Shown here: positions 9,632 through 17,895 of the stretch, one piece after another
Layout: each line of letters starts with the position of its first letter
Position numbering within the stretch: position 1 is the first letter of the stretch
Source of the DNA: Bacteroidota bacterium
GTDB lineage: Bacteria; Bacteroidota; Bacteroidia; Sphingobacteriales; Sphingobacteriaceae
DNA: 64,000 nt
Assembly (NCBI GenBank): GCA_026224775.1
Contig: JAMFRP010000026.1
Location: forward strand, 1 to 64,000
Reading direction: 5' to 3'
Made by a program: the position numbers and the translations under genes
The notes under the pieces: generated by a model
What the model was told of the DNA's origin: nothing
Database searches by the model: none
Seen by the model: only the letters and a program-made list of their open reading frames with translations

Positions 9632-10438
9632 CTAATATATTGATCTAATAATTTTTTCTGTTCCGGCAAGTAAATCCTCTATTTCAGATACACTCGGAGC
9701 CTTTTTTGTGTTTTTCACACAAATATCCCGAATATCTATAAGATATTGAATTTGCCGCCCTGTTCCGAAATCATATACTTCAGCTTTTTGCAGCAATTCA
9801 TTATAATCCTTTAATGTTGGTGTCTTTTTGGGCAGTTTAAGTTCGTATTTATTCCGGAGTGTTTCAAAATGCTGCTGTATTATAGCACTACAGACGCCGC
9901 CTGCTGAACGGGCAAGTCCGTTCTTGGCAAGTTCATTTGCAGAAGCAAGCATTTTATCGAGCAGATCAGCCTGTAATATTTCCGTAATCTCTGTGATACT
10001 ACTCTCCAGGCGTATAGTAACGGAATCGAGAATATTAAGCTGTTGCTGAACCAAGAGTATTGCGTCAGCCGGCCCTGCAACAATCTTTTTATCAAATCCG
10101 GAAGTAACTGTTGAATTTTTAAGGTAATCCTCTATAGTATAGTTTTCTTTTTTTAGCTCCTTACGGCTTTTAGGTGCCTCGTATAAGGAAATAAAATCAT
10201 TAAGCCGTAGGGGTAAAAATCGCTTTACTACGATTTGTGCTTCTGAATACCAGGCCTGATAAACATTGCTAAATACAGGCAATGACTTTCTGAAAGCTTC
10301 AAAATCCTTCTTTAAATTAACCGTAAAATGAGTTGCCATTTGCTCCGGATAAACTTCAACCTGAATGGCATTAACAAGATTGACGCCCACGTTATGGAGT
10401 CGTTTTATATCGGTAGCAAGTTGTTCCGTTTGTTTCAT
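9632..10438 (-). CDS. uncharacterised protein with C-terminal HEPN-like domain
   Basis: In this 268-aa, mostly helical, soluble protein the first 110 residues are not recognised. The C-terminal half (from ANELAKNGLARSAGG near residue 165) has the layout of DUF4145/HEPN-like helical domains. It ends with DIRDICVKN followed by SEIEDLLAGTEKIIRSIY, matching the usual 'IRNxxxH...eevedli.gtekiI' tail. The RxxxxH ribonuclease motif of active HEPN proteins is changed to R-D-I-C-V-K-N, with Lys in place of His, so catalysis is doubtful. The fold call is from pattern memory. It stands alone, with long intergenic DNA on its upstream side. Confidence 0.6.
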   Translation of the reverse strand: MKQTEQLATDIKRLHNVGVNLVNAIQVEVYPEQMATHFTVNLKKDFEAFRKSLPVFSNVYQAWYSEAQIVVKRFLPLRLNDFISLYEAPKSRKELKKENYTIEDYLKNSTVTSGFDKKIVAGPADAILLVQQQLNILDSVTIRLESSITEITEILQADLLDKMLASANELAKNGLARSAGGVCSAIIQQHFETLRNKYELKLPKKTPTLKDYNELLQKAEVYDFGTGRQIQYLIDIRDICVKNTKKAPSVSEIEDLLAGTEKIIRSIY

Positions 10439-10759
10439 GGGCAGCTAATTTAGTGAGTGTTTATTTGAACATCAACCAAAAATGTATTTATCCCGGGAAA
10501 CAAAAATGATTAAGGCTGCAACCCAGGCGAATAAATTTATCAGAATCAGGGATGCCTGTCATCTATATGGACATGCAATGTATTTTTAATATTGGCACTT
10601 AATACAACAAGGCAGCAGAGATTGCTGCCTAGCGCTGGATTAACAACCCATCCGGTGTTTCCTTGTCCAAACACCATTTTTAAACCAGTAAAAAGCGTTA
10701 TCTGCGAACATTTATATTATAGCTATTTGTTAACGGCATTTCTTGCATAATATAGACAT

Positions 10760-10814
10760 TTAACCTTATTTAACCTTATTTAACCCGCCTTAACATTGGC
10801 TCAGCCTAAGTTTG
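10760..10814 (+). promoter_or_regulatory. TTAAC array promoter, orphan copy A
   Basis: Four TTAAC pentamers begin at 10760, 10770, 10780 and 10790, exactly 10 bp apart. They are followed by a 12-nt gap and TAAGTTTG (10807-10814), a perfect TAnnTTTG element. The same arrangement with the same gap is found at 17837 and 21323. The first good ATG lies 2 nt after the element and opens only a 33-codon frame; the next real gene (SDR) is 200 nt away. Confidence 0.8.
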
Positions 10815-10816
10815 TG

Positions 10817-10921
10817 ATGCGAAAAATGAAGCTATCGATACTACCAATTGATAAACTTCGGTCGCACCTGCTATTCTGCTTACCATCTCTTATTACCTCA
10901 TTGCCCACCCATTTAAATTAA
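10817..10921 (+). CDS. possible 34-aa peptide behind array promoter A
   Basis: ATG 10817 opens a short frame beginning MRKMKLSILPIDKLRSH and ending at TAA just before 10922. It contains a moderately hydrophobic centre and no recognised domain. Because the ATG is 2 nt after a perfect TAnnTTTG element, the transcript would be leaderless or nearly so. It may be a real small protein, the start of a gene since lost, or only untranslated leader of the SDR mRNA. The remaining 10439-10759 and 10922-11015 hold nothing else I can support. Confidence 0.25.
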   Translation: MRKMKLSILPIDKLRSHLLFCLPSLITSLPTHLN

Positions 10922-11015
10922 AAAAAGGGGCCAAGTTTTAACTTATTCGGTGCGGAATAGCGCTGTTGCAACAGTAAAATGATAAATGATTTTAATCTAT
11001 AATAAAATATAATCT

Positions 11016-11765
11016 ATGAAAACGTTAGCGAATAAGGTAGCTGTAATTACAGGCGGCAGCAGTGGTATAGGATTTGCCATTGCGGAAAAATATGCGAAAA
11101 ACGGAGCCTCGGTCATCGTCACAGGCAGAGATCAAAGTAAATTAGATGCTGCCGTTGCGGCGCTCGGAGAAGGCACTTTAGGTATTAAAGCCGATATCGC
11201 CGTATTAGCCGATATTGAGAAATGCTATAAAGAAGTCGCGAAAAAAACCGGTAAGATTGATGTCCTGGTGTTGAATGCTGCCATAGCGCCAACTAATTCT
11301 TTAGCAGACTATACGGAAGAAATGTTCGACAATATCATAAACGTCAATTTAAAGGGTACATTTTTCTCCGTTCAAATGGCCTTGCCTTATCTGAAAGACG
11401 GTGCCTCTATAATTATAACCGGTGCCAGTGTAATCAATAAGGGGTTTGATAAATTCAGCGTATATGCTGCCAGTAAAGCTGCTTTAAGGTCTTTGACCAG
11501 AAGTTTCTCGACCGAGTTGCTGGACAGGAAGATCAGGGTGAATATGGTTTCACCCGGTGCTACAGATACGCCTATCTTATTTACCGGCGGATTAAACCAG
11601 GAACAGGTGGATCAGGTAAAATCCTATATGGCAGAAATAACCCCAATCAAATATATTGCTTCCCCAGAAGAGATCGCCGGAGCTTATTTGTTTTTGGCTT
11701 CAGATGATTCCAAATACATGATAGGGTCGGAAATTGCGGTTGACGGCGGCATTTCTACTTTATAA
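11016..11765 (+). CDS. SDR family oxidoreductase
   Basis: This 249-aa classical SDR has TGGSSGIGFAIA at the N-terminus, LNAAIAP in place of NNAG, catalytic Ser in TGASV, YAASK, and the closing GSEIAVDGG. It resembles the SDR at 3572 closely in layout and loops, so the two are paralogues. It lies downstream of the orphan array promoter at 10760, which may drive it through a roughly 200-nt leader. The TetR regulator 213 nt downstream on the same strand is a candidate controller. Substrate unknown. Confidence 0.92.
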   Translation: MKTLANKVAVITGGSSGIGFAIAEKYAKNGASVIVTGRDQSKLDAAVAALGEGTLGIKADIAVLADIEKCYKEVAKKTGKIDVLVLNAAIAPTNSLADYTEEMFDNIINVNLKGTFFSVQMALPYLKDGASIIITGASVINKGFDKFSVYAASKAALRSLTRSFSTELLDRKIRVNMVSPGATDTPILFTGGLNQEQVDQVKSYMAEITPIKYIASPEEIAGAYLFLASDDSKYMIGSEIAVDGGISTL

Positions 11766-11799
11766 ATTTCAGAATAAAGTGAAATCCATTAAAAAACGA

Positions 11800-11885
11800 C
11801 AGTTCGCGGCTAATCGGAAATCATGCAGGTGAAGCAAACTTTTGGTCAATTTGATTTATCTAAATATTCATCGAGCCGCGAACTG
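11800..11885. repeat. 12-bp perfect inverted repeat, 62-nt loop
   Basis: CAGTTCGCGGCT (11800-11811) and AGCCGCGAACTG (11874-11885) are perfect inverted copies enclosing 62 nt of mixed sequence, between the SDR and TetR genes. There is no T-tract, so a simple terminator is unlikely. It may be a pair of operator half-sites or the ends of a small mobile remnant. Confidence 0.55.
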
Positions 11886-11978
11886 AAATTTCGTTGCATG
11901 CATATAATCGTTATTCTGAAACGGTGTATCTCACTATGGGTAAATTAACTGCTTTTTTGAAAGACCTTACCATAGAAA

Positions 11979-12560
11979 ATGGCTAGACCGAGAGATTTTG
12001 ATGAGAACGAAGTGCTGGCTAAGGCTATGCAACTTTTTTGGTATAAAGGGTATAATGGAACATCCATTGAAGACCTTTTGGATACCATGGGGCTTAGCAG
12101 GTCGAGTTTATACAGTACCTATACCGATAAGCATACCCTTTTTTTAAAAGCGCTGGCCAATTACCAACAGGTCACTTCTTTAGAAATTCAGGAGGTTATA
12201 GCTGATGCAGGCCCGGCAAAGGAAAAGGTTAAAAAATTATTAAAATTCATTGCGGGGAAAATGCTTAATGACGAGCAGCAGAAAGGTTGTTTTATGTTAA
12301 ATGCCGAAGTTGAGCTAGCACCCCATGATAAGGAAGTAAAAGAACTGGTGCAGATGAACGATCTGCAAACGGAGGAAATCTTTTATCAGGTAATCAAAAA
12401 TGGACAGGATAGCGGACAAATTAAAAATCATCGGGATGCGCATGGTGTGGCAAGATTTATTCTCAACTCCCTAAAAGGCATCCGGGTAACTGCAAAATCA
12501 ACTTCAGACAAGGCAATTTTTGATGACATAACGGAATTGACCCTGTCGGCCCTTGATTGA
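11979..12560 (+). CDS. TetR/AcrR-family transcriptional regulator
   Basis: In this 193-aa protein, the N-terminal HTH (residues 8-55: ENEVLAKAMQLFWYKGY, then TSIEDLLDTMGLSRSSLYSTY) is the form used by the YxaF/AcuR-like TetR subgroup that starts MARPRxFD. The C-terminal helical ligand domain includes the GCFMLNAEVELA segment common in that subgroup. It probably represses a nearby oxidoreductase gene such as the upstream SDR in response to a reactive small molecule (inference). The 12-bp inverted repeat at 11800-11885 lies between the two genes. Confidence 0.92.
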   Translation: MARPRDFDENEVLAKAMQLFWYKGYNGTSIEDLLDTMGLSRSSLYSTYTDKHTLFLKALANYQQVTSLEIQEVIADAGPAKEKVKKLLKFIAGKMLNDEQQKGCFMLNAEVELAPHDKEVKELVQMNDLQTEEIFYQVIKNGQDSGQIKNHRDAHGVARFILNSLKGIRVTAKSTSDKAIFDDITELTLSALD

Positions 12561-12582
12561 GATATCCACCCCCTATAGAATT

Positions 12583-14043
12583 TTAATTGTCATTAGACAC
12601 CGGTAGATTAACGATGAAATTACTTCCTTTTCCGGGATGACTCTGTAATATTATTTCCCCGCCGGATTGATTGATTATATTTTTAACGTAGTACAGGCCA
12701 AGACCAGTTCCTTTTACATCATGGATATTCTCGTTTTCCTGTATCCTGAAAAAACGATCAAATATCTGATGGTGATAAACGGCCTCAATGCCCGGACCGT
12801 TATCCTGAAAACTTATGATCACGATATTGTCTTCGCAAATGCAGGATATTGTTATGGTAACATCCGGTCCACCGTATTTAATTGCGTTATCTATTAAATT
12901 ATAAAACGCGTTCGTTAAATGTACCGGATCGGCATTTACAAAACAGGACTGAGCAGAAGGCTTAAAAATAATCTTTGATTTTCCTTTTTCAGTCCGAAGC
13001 CGCATACTGGAAACAATCTGGCGGAGGCCTTCCTGAATGTCATATAACTCCGGCTTCAATTTGGTAATTCCGTTTTCAACCTGTTCGAGATTCAGCACAT
13101 TCTCAATCATTATGGTGAGCCGCTTCAGTTCCTTTTCACTGATGTCGATGTATCTTTCCAGCTTTTCCGGCTGATTTACCAGTTTGTATTTTTTGATAGA
13201 CGACAGGGCTACCGCTACGATAGCGACAGGGGTTTTCAATTCATGAGTCATATTACTGACAAAAGCCACCCGCGCCTGGGCATACCGGCGCTGATTACGC
13301 ATCAGTCTCAATATAAAGTAAAATACAGCGCAGGTCAGCAAAAGCATAAAGCTGGATGATATCAGATATAATTTCATCCGGGAAAGGATGACTGAAAAGA
13401 GCGAAGGCACAATAAGCTGGTAGGTATTCACATACCGCAGATTGTAGGGATACTTTGAACTGACGTATGCGGCATTAACAATTAATTGTTGATTGCTTTT
13501 ATTTACCAACTGGTCATTGTCATAATAATAAAGTGCATGATCGTAATGCGTTTTCAACCCTGCCAACGCCATTTGACTGTTCACAATACTGTCCATCCGT
13601 TTTAAATCGACTTTATCTCCCAAAAGAATCACTTTGGTTGTTTCGTCGTCATCCTCCTTGGAACGATGTACGTACGTTTTCATGATCTTATTATCATTAG
13701 GAAATTTCAGACTGAGTATGAACTCATTGGAATCTAAACCAAATTTGACATAAAAAGAGCTGCTGATCTGATGAAAACGAATATTATAATAAGCCTGCCT
13801 TAACTGCATCCATTCGTCCGACAACATAAATTCCTGAAATGCAGCGCTGTGTTTATGCTGGGGAACAGCACCTTCAAACGTGCATAACTTTGAAGACTTC
13901 AGCATTCCGGCTTCAATGTCTCTTTTCACCTGAACTGATTGTGAACTATACAGTTGATCTAACCAGGCAAGCTGCAAAATCAGCGTCACGATGATAACAA
14001 AAGTGACCAGGAGATAGGAATACTTACTGGAAAACCATTTCAT
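12583..14043 (-). CDS. orphan RprX-like membrane sensor histidine kinase
   Basis: This 486-aa kinase has TM1 at residues about 8-28, a roughly 190-residue periplasmic domain and TM2 near 225-245. The HisKA box NMTHELKTPVAIV puts the phospho-His at residue 267, and a HATPase follows (N box NAFYNLIDNAIKYGG, G1 DNGPGIEA, G2 GTGLGLYY). There is no HAMP domain. The layout is that of Bacteroides RprX. It is a paralogue of the kinase at 16328-17785 with identical domain spacing (His at 267 in both), but has no response regulator next to it. Its upstream region carries a TTAA array, so it may be a target as well as an input of the nearby regulator. Confidence 0.94.
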   Translation of the reverse strand: MKWFSSKYSYLLVTFVIIVTLILQLAWLDQLYSSQSVQVKRDIEAGMLKSSKLCTFEGAVPQHKHSAAFQEFMLSDEWMQLRQAYYNIRFHQISSSFYVKFGLDSNEFILSLKFPNDNKIMKTYVHRSKEDDDETTKVILLGDKVDLKRMDSIVNSQMALAGLKTHYDHALYYYDNDQLVNKSNQQLIVNAAYVSSKYPYNLRYVNTYQLIVPSLFSVILSRMKLYLISSSFMLLLTCAVFYFILRLMRNQRRYAQARVAFVSNMTHELKTPVAIVAVALSSIKKYKLVNQPEKLERYIDISEKELKRLTIMIENVLNLEQVENGITKLKPELYDIQEGLRQIVSSMRLRTEKGKSKIIFKPSAQSCFVNADPVHLTNAFYNLIDNAIKYGGPDVTITISCICEDNIVIISFQDNGPGIEAVYHHQIFDRFFRIQENENIHDVKGTGLGLYYVKNIINQSGGEIILQSHPGKGSNFIVNLPVSNDN

Positions 14044-14070
14044 AATAATGAGTTCTGAATAAATACCGGT

Positions 14071-14127
14071 CGAAATTATTCAATAATTTTAATTAAGGTA
14101 ATTTAAGCAATTTTAATATGATTTAAA
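14071..14127 (-). promoter_or_regulatory. degenerate TTAA array before the orphan kinase
   Basis: Read on the minus strand, TTAA tetramers occur at 14126, 14116, 14106 and 14096 (5' ends), a strict 10-bp period. TAATTTCG (14078-14071) follows with a 13-nt gap, one mismatch from TAnnTTTG. The kinase ATG (14043) is 27 nt further. It is a weaker version of the arrays at 10760, 17837 and 21323. Confidence 0.5.
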
Positions 14128-14208
14128 ACTTAGGATCAGCCCAACCGGATAAAATAATTTAAATAAAGTTTAAATTTGCAACGTATTGTTTTTTAAGCAA
14201 TTAACATT

Positions 14209-14451
14209 TCATTTTTTGAAATTTATTTCGGGATTTGACAAACAGATTAACAGTGAAGAAATAGCTTCAAATCGTTCATGAATGACTGGATTACACCCAG
14301 CGTAGTGCATGCATACGCTTGATTCAGAAATCGGCACAATCGACAGATCCGGCCGACAAATGCTGCCATAATTAATGGCAAATAACTCTTGCAAATAAAT
14401 CAGTATTTGTCTTGTTAAAGACATATCCATATCGATGAGATGCTTATGCAC
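14209..14451 (-). CDS. hypothetical 73-80 aa protein, doubtful
   Basis: This frame starts with GTG 14451 (80 aa) or a later in-frame ATG. It contains SVCMHYAGCNPVIHERFEAISSLL with three Cys and three His, and looks more protein-like than chance, but no family is recognised. It is divergent from the luciferase-like gene. No good promoter was found. It may be a remnant. Confidence 0.3.
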   Translation of the reverse strand: MHKHLIDMDMSLTRQILIYLQELFAINYGSICRPDLSIVPISESSVCMHYAGCNPVIHERFEAISSLLICLSNPEINFKK

Positions 14452-14473
14452 ACATTCCTTAGCAGTTGATTGT

Positions 14474-14481
14474 TATCTTTG
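14474..14481 (+). promoter_or_regulatory. TAnnTTTG promoter element of LLM gene
   Basis: TATCTTTG is a perfect match to the Bacteroidota -7 element, 26 nt before ATG 14508. It supports that ATG rather than the upstream in-frame ATG at 14466. Confidence 0.6.
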
Positions 14482-14507
14482 CAGGGGCATTTTCACCCCA
14501 GAAATTT

Positions 14508-15530
14508 ATGAAAAAGATAGGATTTTTATCTTTCGGTCATTGGTCTGATCATCCGGCATATAAAACCCGTACAGCAAGTGACACGCTGCTTCAGTCAATC
14601 GATCTGGCTGTTGCTGCCGAAGAGATTGGTATTGACGGTGCGTATTTTCGGGTACACCATTTCGCATCGCAACTCGCATCGCCTTTTCCTTTGTTGTCGG
14701 CTATCGGTGCTAAAACAAAAAAAATAGAGATTGGCACCGGTGTAATTGATATGCGTTACGAAAATCCGCTATACATGGTGGAAGATGCCGGGGCGGCTGA
14801 TCTGATCTCGGGCGGACGATTACAGTTAGGTATCAGCAGAGGTTCCCCGGAACAGGTGATAAACGGCTGGCGCTATTTTGGTTATGAACCGGCAAACGGA
14901 GAAACAGACGCGGAGATGGGCCGCCGTAAAGCATTGGAATTTTTAGAAAAACTGAATGGCGTGGGGTTTGCCGAACCTAATCCGTACCCTATGTTCCCTA
15001 ATCCGCCGGGTTTATTACGTTTGGAACCTTATTCTGAAGGATTGCGGGAACGGATCTGGTGGGGCGCTGCTTCTAATGCTACAGCCGTTTGGGCGGCCGA
15101 GAATGCCATGCACTTACAAAGCTCTACTTTGAAATTTGACGAAACCGGTGAACCTTTCCATATACAACAGGCTAAGCAAATCAGACTGTATAAGGAGGCC
15201 TGGAAAAAAGCAGGGCATGAGCGTGAACCCAGGGTTTCGGTGAGCCGTTCGATTTTTGCATTGGTTAATGACCAAGACAAGTATTTGTTTGGACAACAAG
15301 CTAACGGGTCAGATAAAGTTGGCTATATTGAAGCAGACAAGCGGGCGATCTTCGGAAAAAGCTATGCTGCGGAACCGGATCAACTGATAAAAGAACTGGC
15401 TAAAGACGAAGCTATCCAGGAAGCAGACACTGTCCTTTTAACTATACCAAACACATTAGGGGCTGATTATAACATACATGTCCTGTCTTCTATTTTGAAG
15501 CATGTTGCACCCGGTTTAGGCTGGCGTTAA
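14508..15530 (+). CDS. LLM-class flavin-dependent oxidoreductase
   Basis: This 340-aa protein has the bacterial-luciferase-like TIM-barrel pattern: N-terminal KIGFLSFGHWSD, the VHHFASQLASPFPLLSAIGAKT helix and strand that build the flavin pocket, IEIGTGVIDMRYENPLYMVEDAGAADLISGGRLQLGISRGS, and a C-terminal alpha/beta closure. It would oxidise an organic substrate with reduced flavin and O2. The extra N-terminal 14 codons from ATG 14466 overlap the promoter element at 14474 and are rejected. It lies between the two paralogous kinase loci. Substrate unknown. Confidence 0.92.
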   Translation: MKKIGFLSFGHWSDHPAYKTRTASDTLLQSIDLAVAAEEIGIDGAYFRVHHFASQLASPFPLLSAIGAKTKKIEIGTGVIDMRYENPLYMVEDAGAADLISGGRLQLGISRGSPEQVINGWRYFGYEPANGETDAEMGRRKALEFLEKLNGVGFAEPNPYPMFPNPPGLLRLEPYSEGLRERIWWGAASNATAVWAAENAMHLQSSTLKFDETGEPFHIQQAKQIRLYKEAWKKAGHEREPRVSVSRSIFALVNDQDKYLFGQQANGSDKVGYIEADKRAIFGKSYAAEPDQLIKELAKDEAIQEADTVLLTIPNTLGADYNIHVLSSILKHVAPGLGWR

Positions 15531-15644
15531 CTTCGTGAAGTACACGGGTAGAAGCAATGGTATGTTACCTCCCAGCCGGTTTTAATAGATTCATTGTTAT
15601 TTAATAATCCATTAAAACCAGTTTACATCTTATGCTATTTCCGG

Positions 15645-16331
15645 CTAACAGGTTAATTTATAACCTAAACTTCGCAGGCTCATGATCTGAACAGCGGAAT
15701 CATCCTTCAGCATTTTCCTTAAATGGGTCATGAATACGTTCATACTATTCGCGTTGTAAACGTTATCATCCCCCCATATTTTTTGCAAAGCTTCCTGACG
15801 TTCTAAGACGGCGTTTTTGTTCTTCAACAGTAATTCCAGCAGCATAGCCTCCTTATAGGACAGATCGTATACCTGCCTGGGTGTTATCAATTGCTGGCTT
15901 ACGGTATCGAGCCTGCTGTTTCCGAATTCATACCACGGAGACGCCTCATCGACCTGCTGCACCTGATTAAACCTGGTCAATAATGATTCAACACGGGCCA
16001 GCAACTCTATCATGCTGAAAGGTTTCCGCAAATAGTCATTACCCCCGCTTTTAAAGCCCTTTACAACATCTTCATCGAGGGATTTGGCACTGACGAAGAT
16101 GACAGGGATATTTTTACCGGTTTTCCTGATATCCTCTGTAAGATGATAACCGTCTTTCAGGGGCATCATAATGTCGACGATACAAAGATCCGGATTAACA
16201 GACTTATAGAGTCGAAGTGCCGATTCGCCATCGCCGGCGGTAATCACTTCATAGCCTTTGGCAGTGAGATTATCACTGACAATCCGGGCGAGAAAAGGCT
16301 CGTCCTCTGCATATAAGATCTTATATTTCAC
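15645..16331 (-). CDS. OmpR-family response regulator, RprY-like
   Basis: This 228-aa protein has a receiver domain (residues 1-118) with acidic pocket E9-D10-E11, phospho-acceptor D53 in CIVDIMMP and conserved Lys in FVSAKS. A winged-helix OmpR/PhoB effector (residues about 130-228) follows, ending in the YNANSMNVFMTHLRKML recognition-helix region. Its start overlaps the stop of the kinase gene by 4 nt (ATGA), so the two proteins are made together and form a cognate pair. OmpR-type regulators bind direct repeats spaced by one helical turn. The TTAA arrays at 17837, 21323 and 10760 fit that mode, and the first lies in the same locus, so this protein is the best candidate to bind them (inference). 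Confidence 0.93.
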   Translation of the reverse strand: MKYKILYAEDEPFLARIVSDNLTAKGYEVITAGDGESALRLYKSVNPDLCIVDIMMPLKDGYHLTEDIRKTGKNIPVIFVSAKSLDEDVVKGFKSGGNDYLRKPFSMIELLARVESLLTRFNQVQQVDEASPWYEFGNSRLDTVSQQLITPRQVYDLSYKEAMLLELLLKNKNAVLERQEALQKIWGDDNVYNANSMNVFMTHLRKMLKDDSAVQIMSLRSLGYKLTC

Positions 16332-17785
16332 GATACTGCCGGTAAATAAATGATGAAATTACTTCCTTTGCCCTTTTCGCTTTCCAGCTTAATATGGCCC
16401 CCGTGTTTTTCCACGATCTGCTTGACATAATTCAGGCCAAGTCCGGTACCTTTCACATTGTGAATATCAGCCGTTGCTGAAGGGATCCTGAAAAAACGTT
16501 CGAATATCCGCTGGTGATAGGAACTGTCAATGCCGGGCCCGCTGTCCCTGAAACTGATCGTTACTTCATTCGGGTTACAAATGCAGAATATTTCAAGCCT
16601 TACTCCGTCACCCCCGTATTTTAAGGCATTTTCAATCAGGTTGTAAAAGACGTTGGTCAGGTGGACCGGATCGCCGCCGACAAAACAAGGCAGTGCCATG
16701 GGTAAGAACTTCAATTGCGCACCGGAATTTTGCAACTGTAAGCGCATGGAACTGATGACCTGATTCAGTCCCTGCTGCACATCAAAAAGCTCTGTACGCA
16801 GTTTCATCTGACTATTGTCAAAATGCTCCAGGTTCAATACTTTATCAATCATCAGGTTCAGGCGTTTTAATTCTCCCCTGCTTATTTCCAGGTATTCCCT
16901 TAAGACTCGCGGATCATTTTCAAGTTCACTTTCCATAATGGTTTCCAGCGCCAGGGAGACTGTCGCCACCGGTGTTTTTAGTTCGTGGGTCATATTGCTC
17001 GTAAAAGCTATTCTTGCCTGCGCGTACAGCCGCTGGTTACGCATCAGACGCAAAATAAATACAAACACCGCTACAGTAAAGATGAGCATCAGGCTTGAGG
17101 ACACGAGGTAATAGCGCATACGGTATAAAACCAGACGGTTGACGGAGGGTACAATCAGCTGGTACATCCCTAAAAACCTCAAATTATAGGAATACTGCTG
17201 ACTGGTAAATGCTGCATTTTTTATATTTTTCCGGGAGGTGCCGTCAAATAGTTTTTTATCGTCATAACTGTATACAGCATAAGTAGCTTTTTCGTCGGCT
17301 CCGATCTGCGCCAGGCGCATTTGCACCAAACTATCCATCCGGTGAAAATCAACCCGGTCGGAATCCTTTTCCTGTGCCATCGTGGTGTTAGAGTCGAAAT
17401 GTAAAATCCGGCCGCGTGTATGTGAAGGAGGTTTCCCGTTGGGGATCCGCAGGCTGATATCGACAAATGTACTGTCTCCCTCTACCTGCGAACGAAACCT
17501 GCTGCCGATACGATTAAACCGCATATTATTGTAGGCCTGCTTAAACTGCAGCCATTCCGACGAAAGGAAAAAGTTCCGGAAGTTTACACTGCGTTCGTGG
17601 CCCGGAACAAGACTCAGGTAGGTGCTCATTTCTGCAGCCTGGCCAACCACCCCTTCAAGATCGCGTTTTACCTGCACGCGCTGCGCCTTAAAAAGCTGGT
17701 TAAGCCACGCAATTTGTAAAGCAATACTGACAATGATCACAAAGATCACCATCGGATACGCATAACGGTTAGAAAGCCATTTCAT
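16328..17785 (-). CDS. RprX-like membrane sensor histidine kinase
   Basis: This 485-aa kinase has TM1 at residues about 8-28, a periplasmic sensor region to about 220, TM2 near 225-245 and no HAMP. HisKA has NMTHELKTPVATV with phospho-His 267, and a HATPase (NVFYNLIENALKYGG, DSGPGIDS, GTGLGLNY) follows. It is co-translated with the regulator at 15645 (ATGA overlap) and divergent from the outer-membrane barrel gene at 17896, sharing a 110-bp regulatory region. The arrangement suggests that the pair senses the envelope and controls the barrel protein. It is a close paralogue of the orphan kinase at 12583. Confidence 0.95.
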   Translation of the reverse strand: MKWLSNRYAYPMVIFVIIVSIALQIAWLNQLFKAQRVQVKRDLEGVVGQAAEMSTYLSLVPGHERSVNFRNFFLSSEWLQFKQAYNNMRFNRIGSRFRSQVEGDSTFVDISLRIPNGKPPSHTRGRILHFDSNTTMAQEKDSDRVDFHRMDSLVQMRLAQIGADEKATYAVYSYDDKKLFDGTSRKNIKNAAFTSQQYSYNLRFLGMYQLIVPSVNRLVLYRMRYYLVSSSLMLIFTVAVFVFILRLMRNQRLYAQARIAFTSNMTHELKTPVATVSLALETIMESELENDPRVLREYLEISRGELKRLNLMIDKVLNLEHFDNSQMKLRTELFDVQQGLNQVISSMRLQLQNSGAQLKFLPMALPCFVGGDPVHLTNVFYNLIENALKYGGDGVRLEIFCICNPNEVTISFRDSGPGIDSSYHQRIFERFFRIPSATADIHNVKGTGLGLNYVKQIVEKHGGHIKLESEKGKGSNFIIYLPAVS

Positions 17786-17836
17786 AATACGAAGTTGGGT
17801 ATAAATTTATTTAAGTACCGAATGCCGGCTTAAGAT

Positions 17837-17891
17837 TTAATGTTATTTAATGTTTCTTAATATTCGTTAATCTTTCTTCAGGATAGTTTTG
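17837..17891 (+). promoter_or_regulatory. TTAAT array promoter of the outer-membrane barrel gene
   Basis: TTAAT pentamers start at 17837, 17847, 17857 and 17867 (exact 10-bp period). They are followed by a 12-nt gap and TAGTTTTG (17884-17891), which fits TAnnTTTG. The ATG of the barrel gene is only 4 nt later, so the mRNA should be leaderless. The array occupies the position of the -33 box, as expected for activator binding sites. Confidence 0.8.
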
Positions 17892-17895
17892 CTCC

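Noticed and set aside
14128..14178. Plus-strand array promoter using TAAATTTG at 14171
   Set aside because: The -7 element is perfect but lies 43 nt from the last repeat, not 12, and no gene follows closely.
17786..17836. Array-driven promoter for the 16328-17785 kinase on the minus strand
   Set aside because: No TAnnTTTG at a 12- or 13-nt gap in that direction. TAAATTTA further on may be an ordinary promoter.
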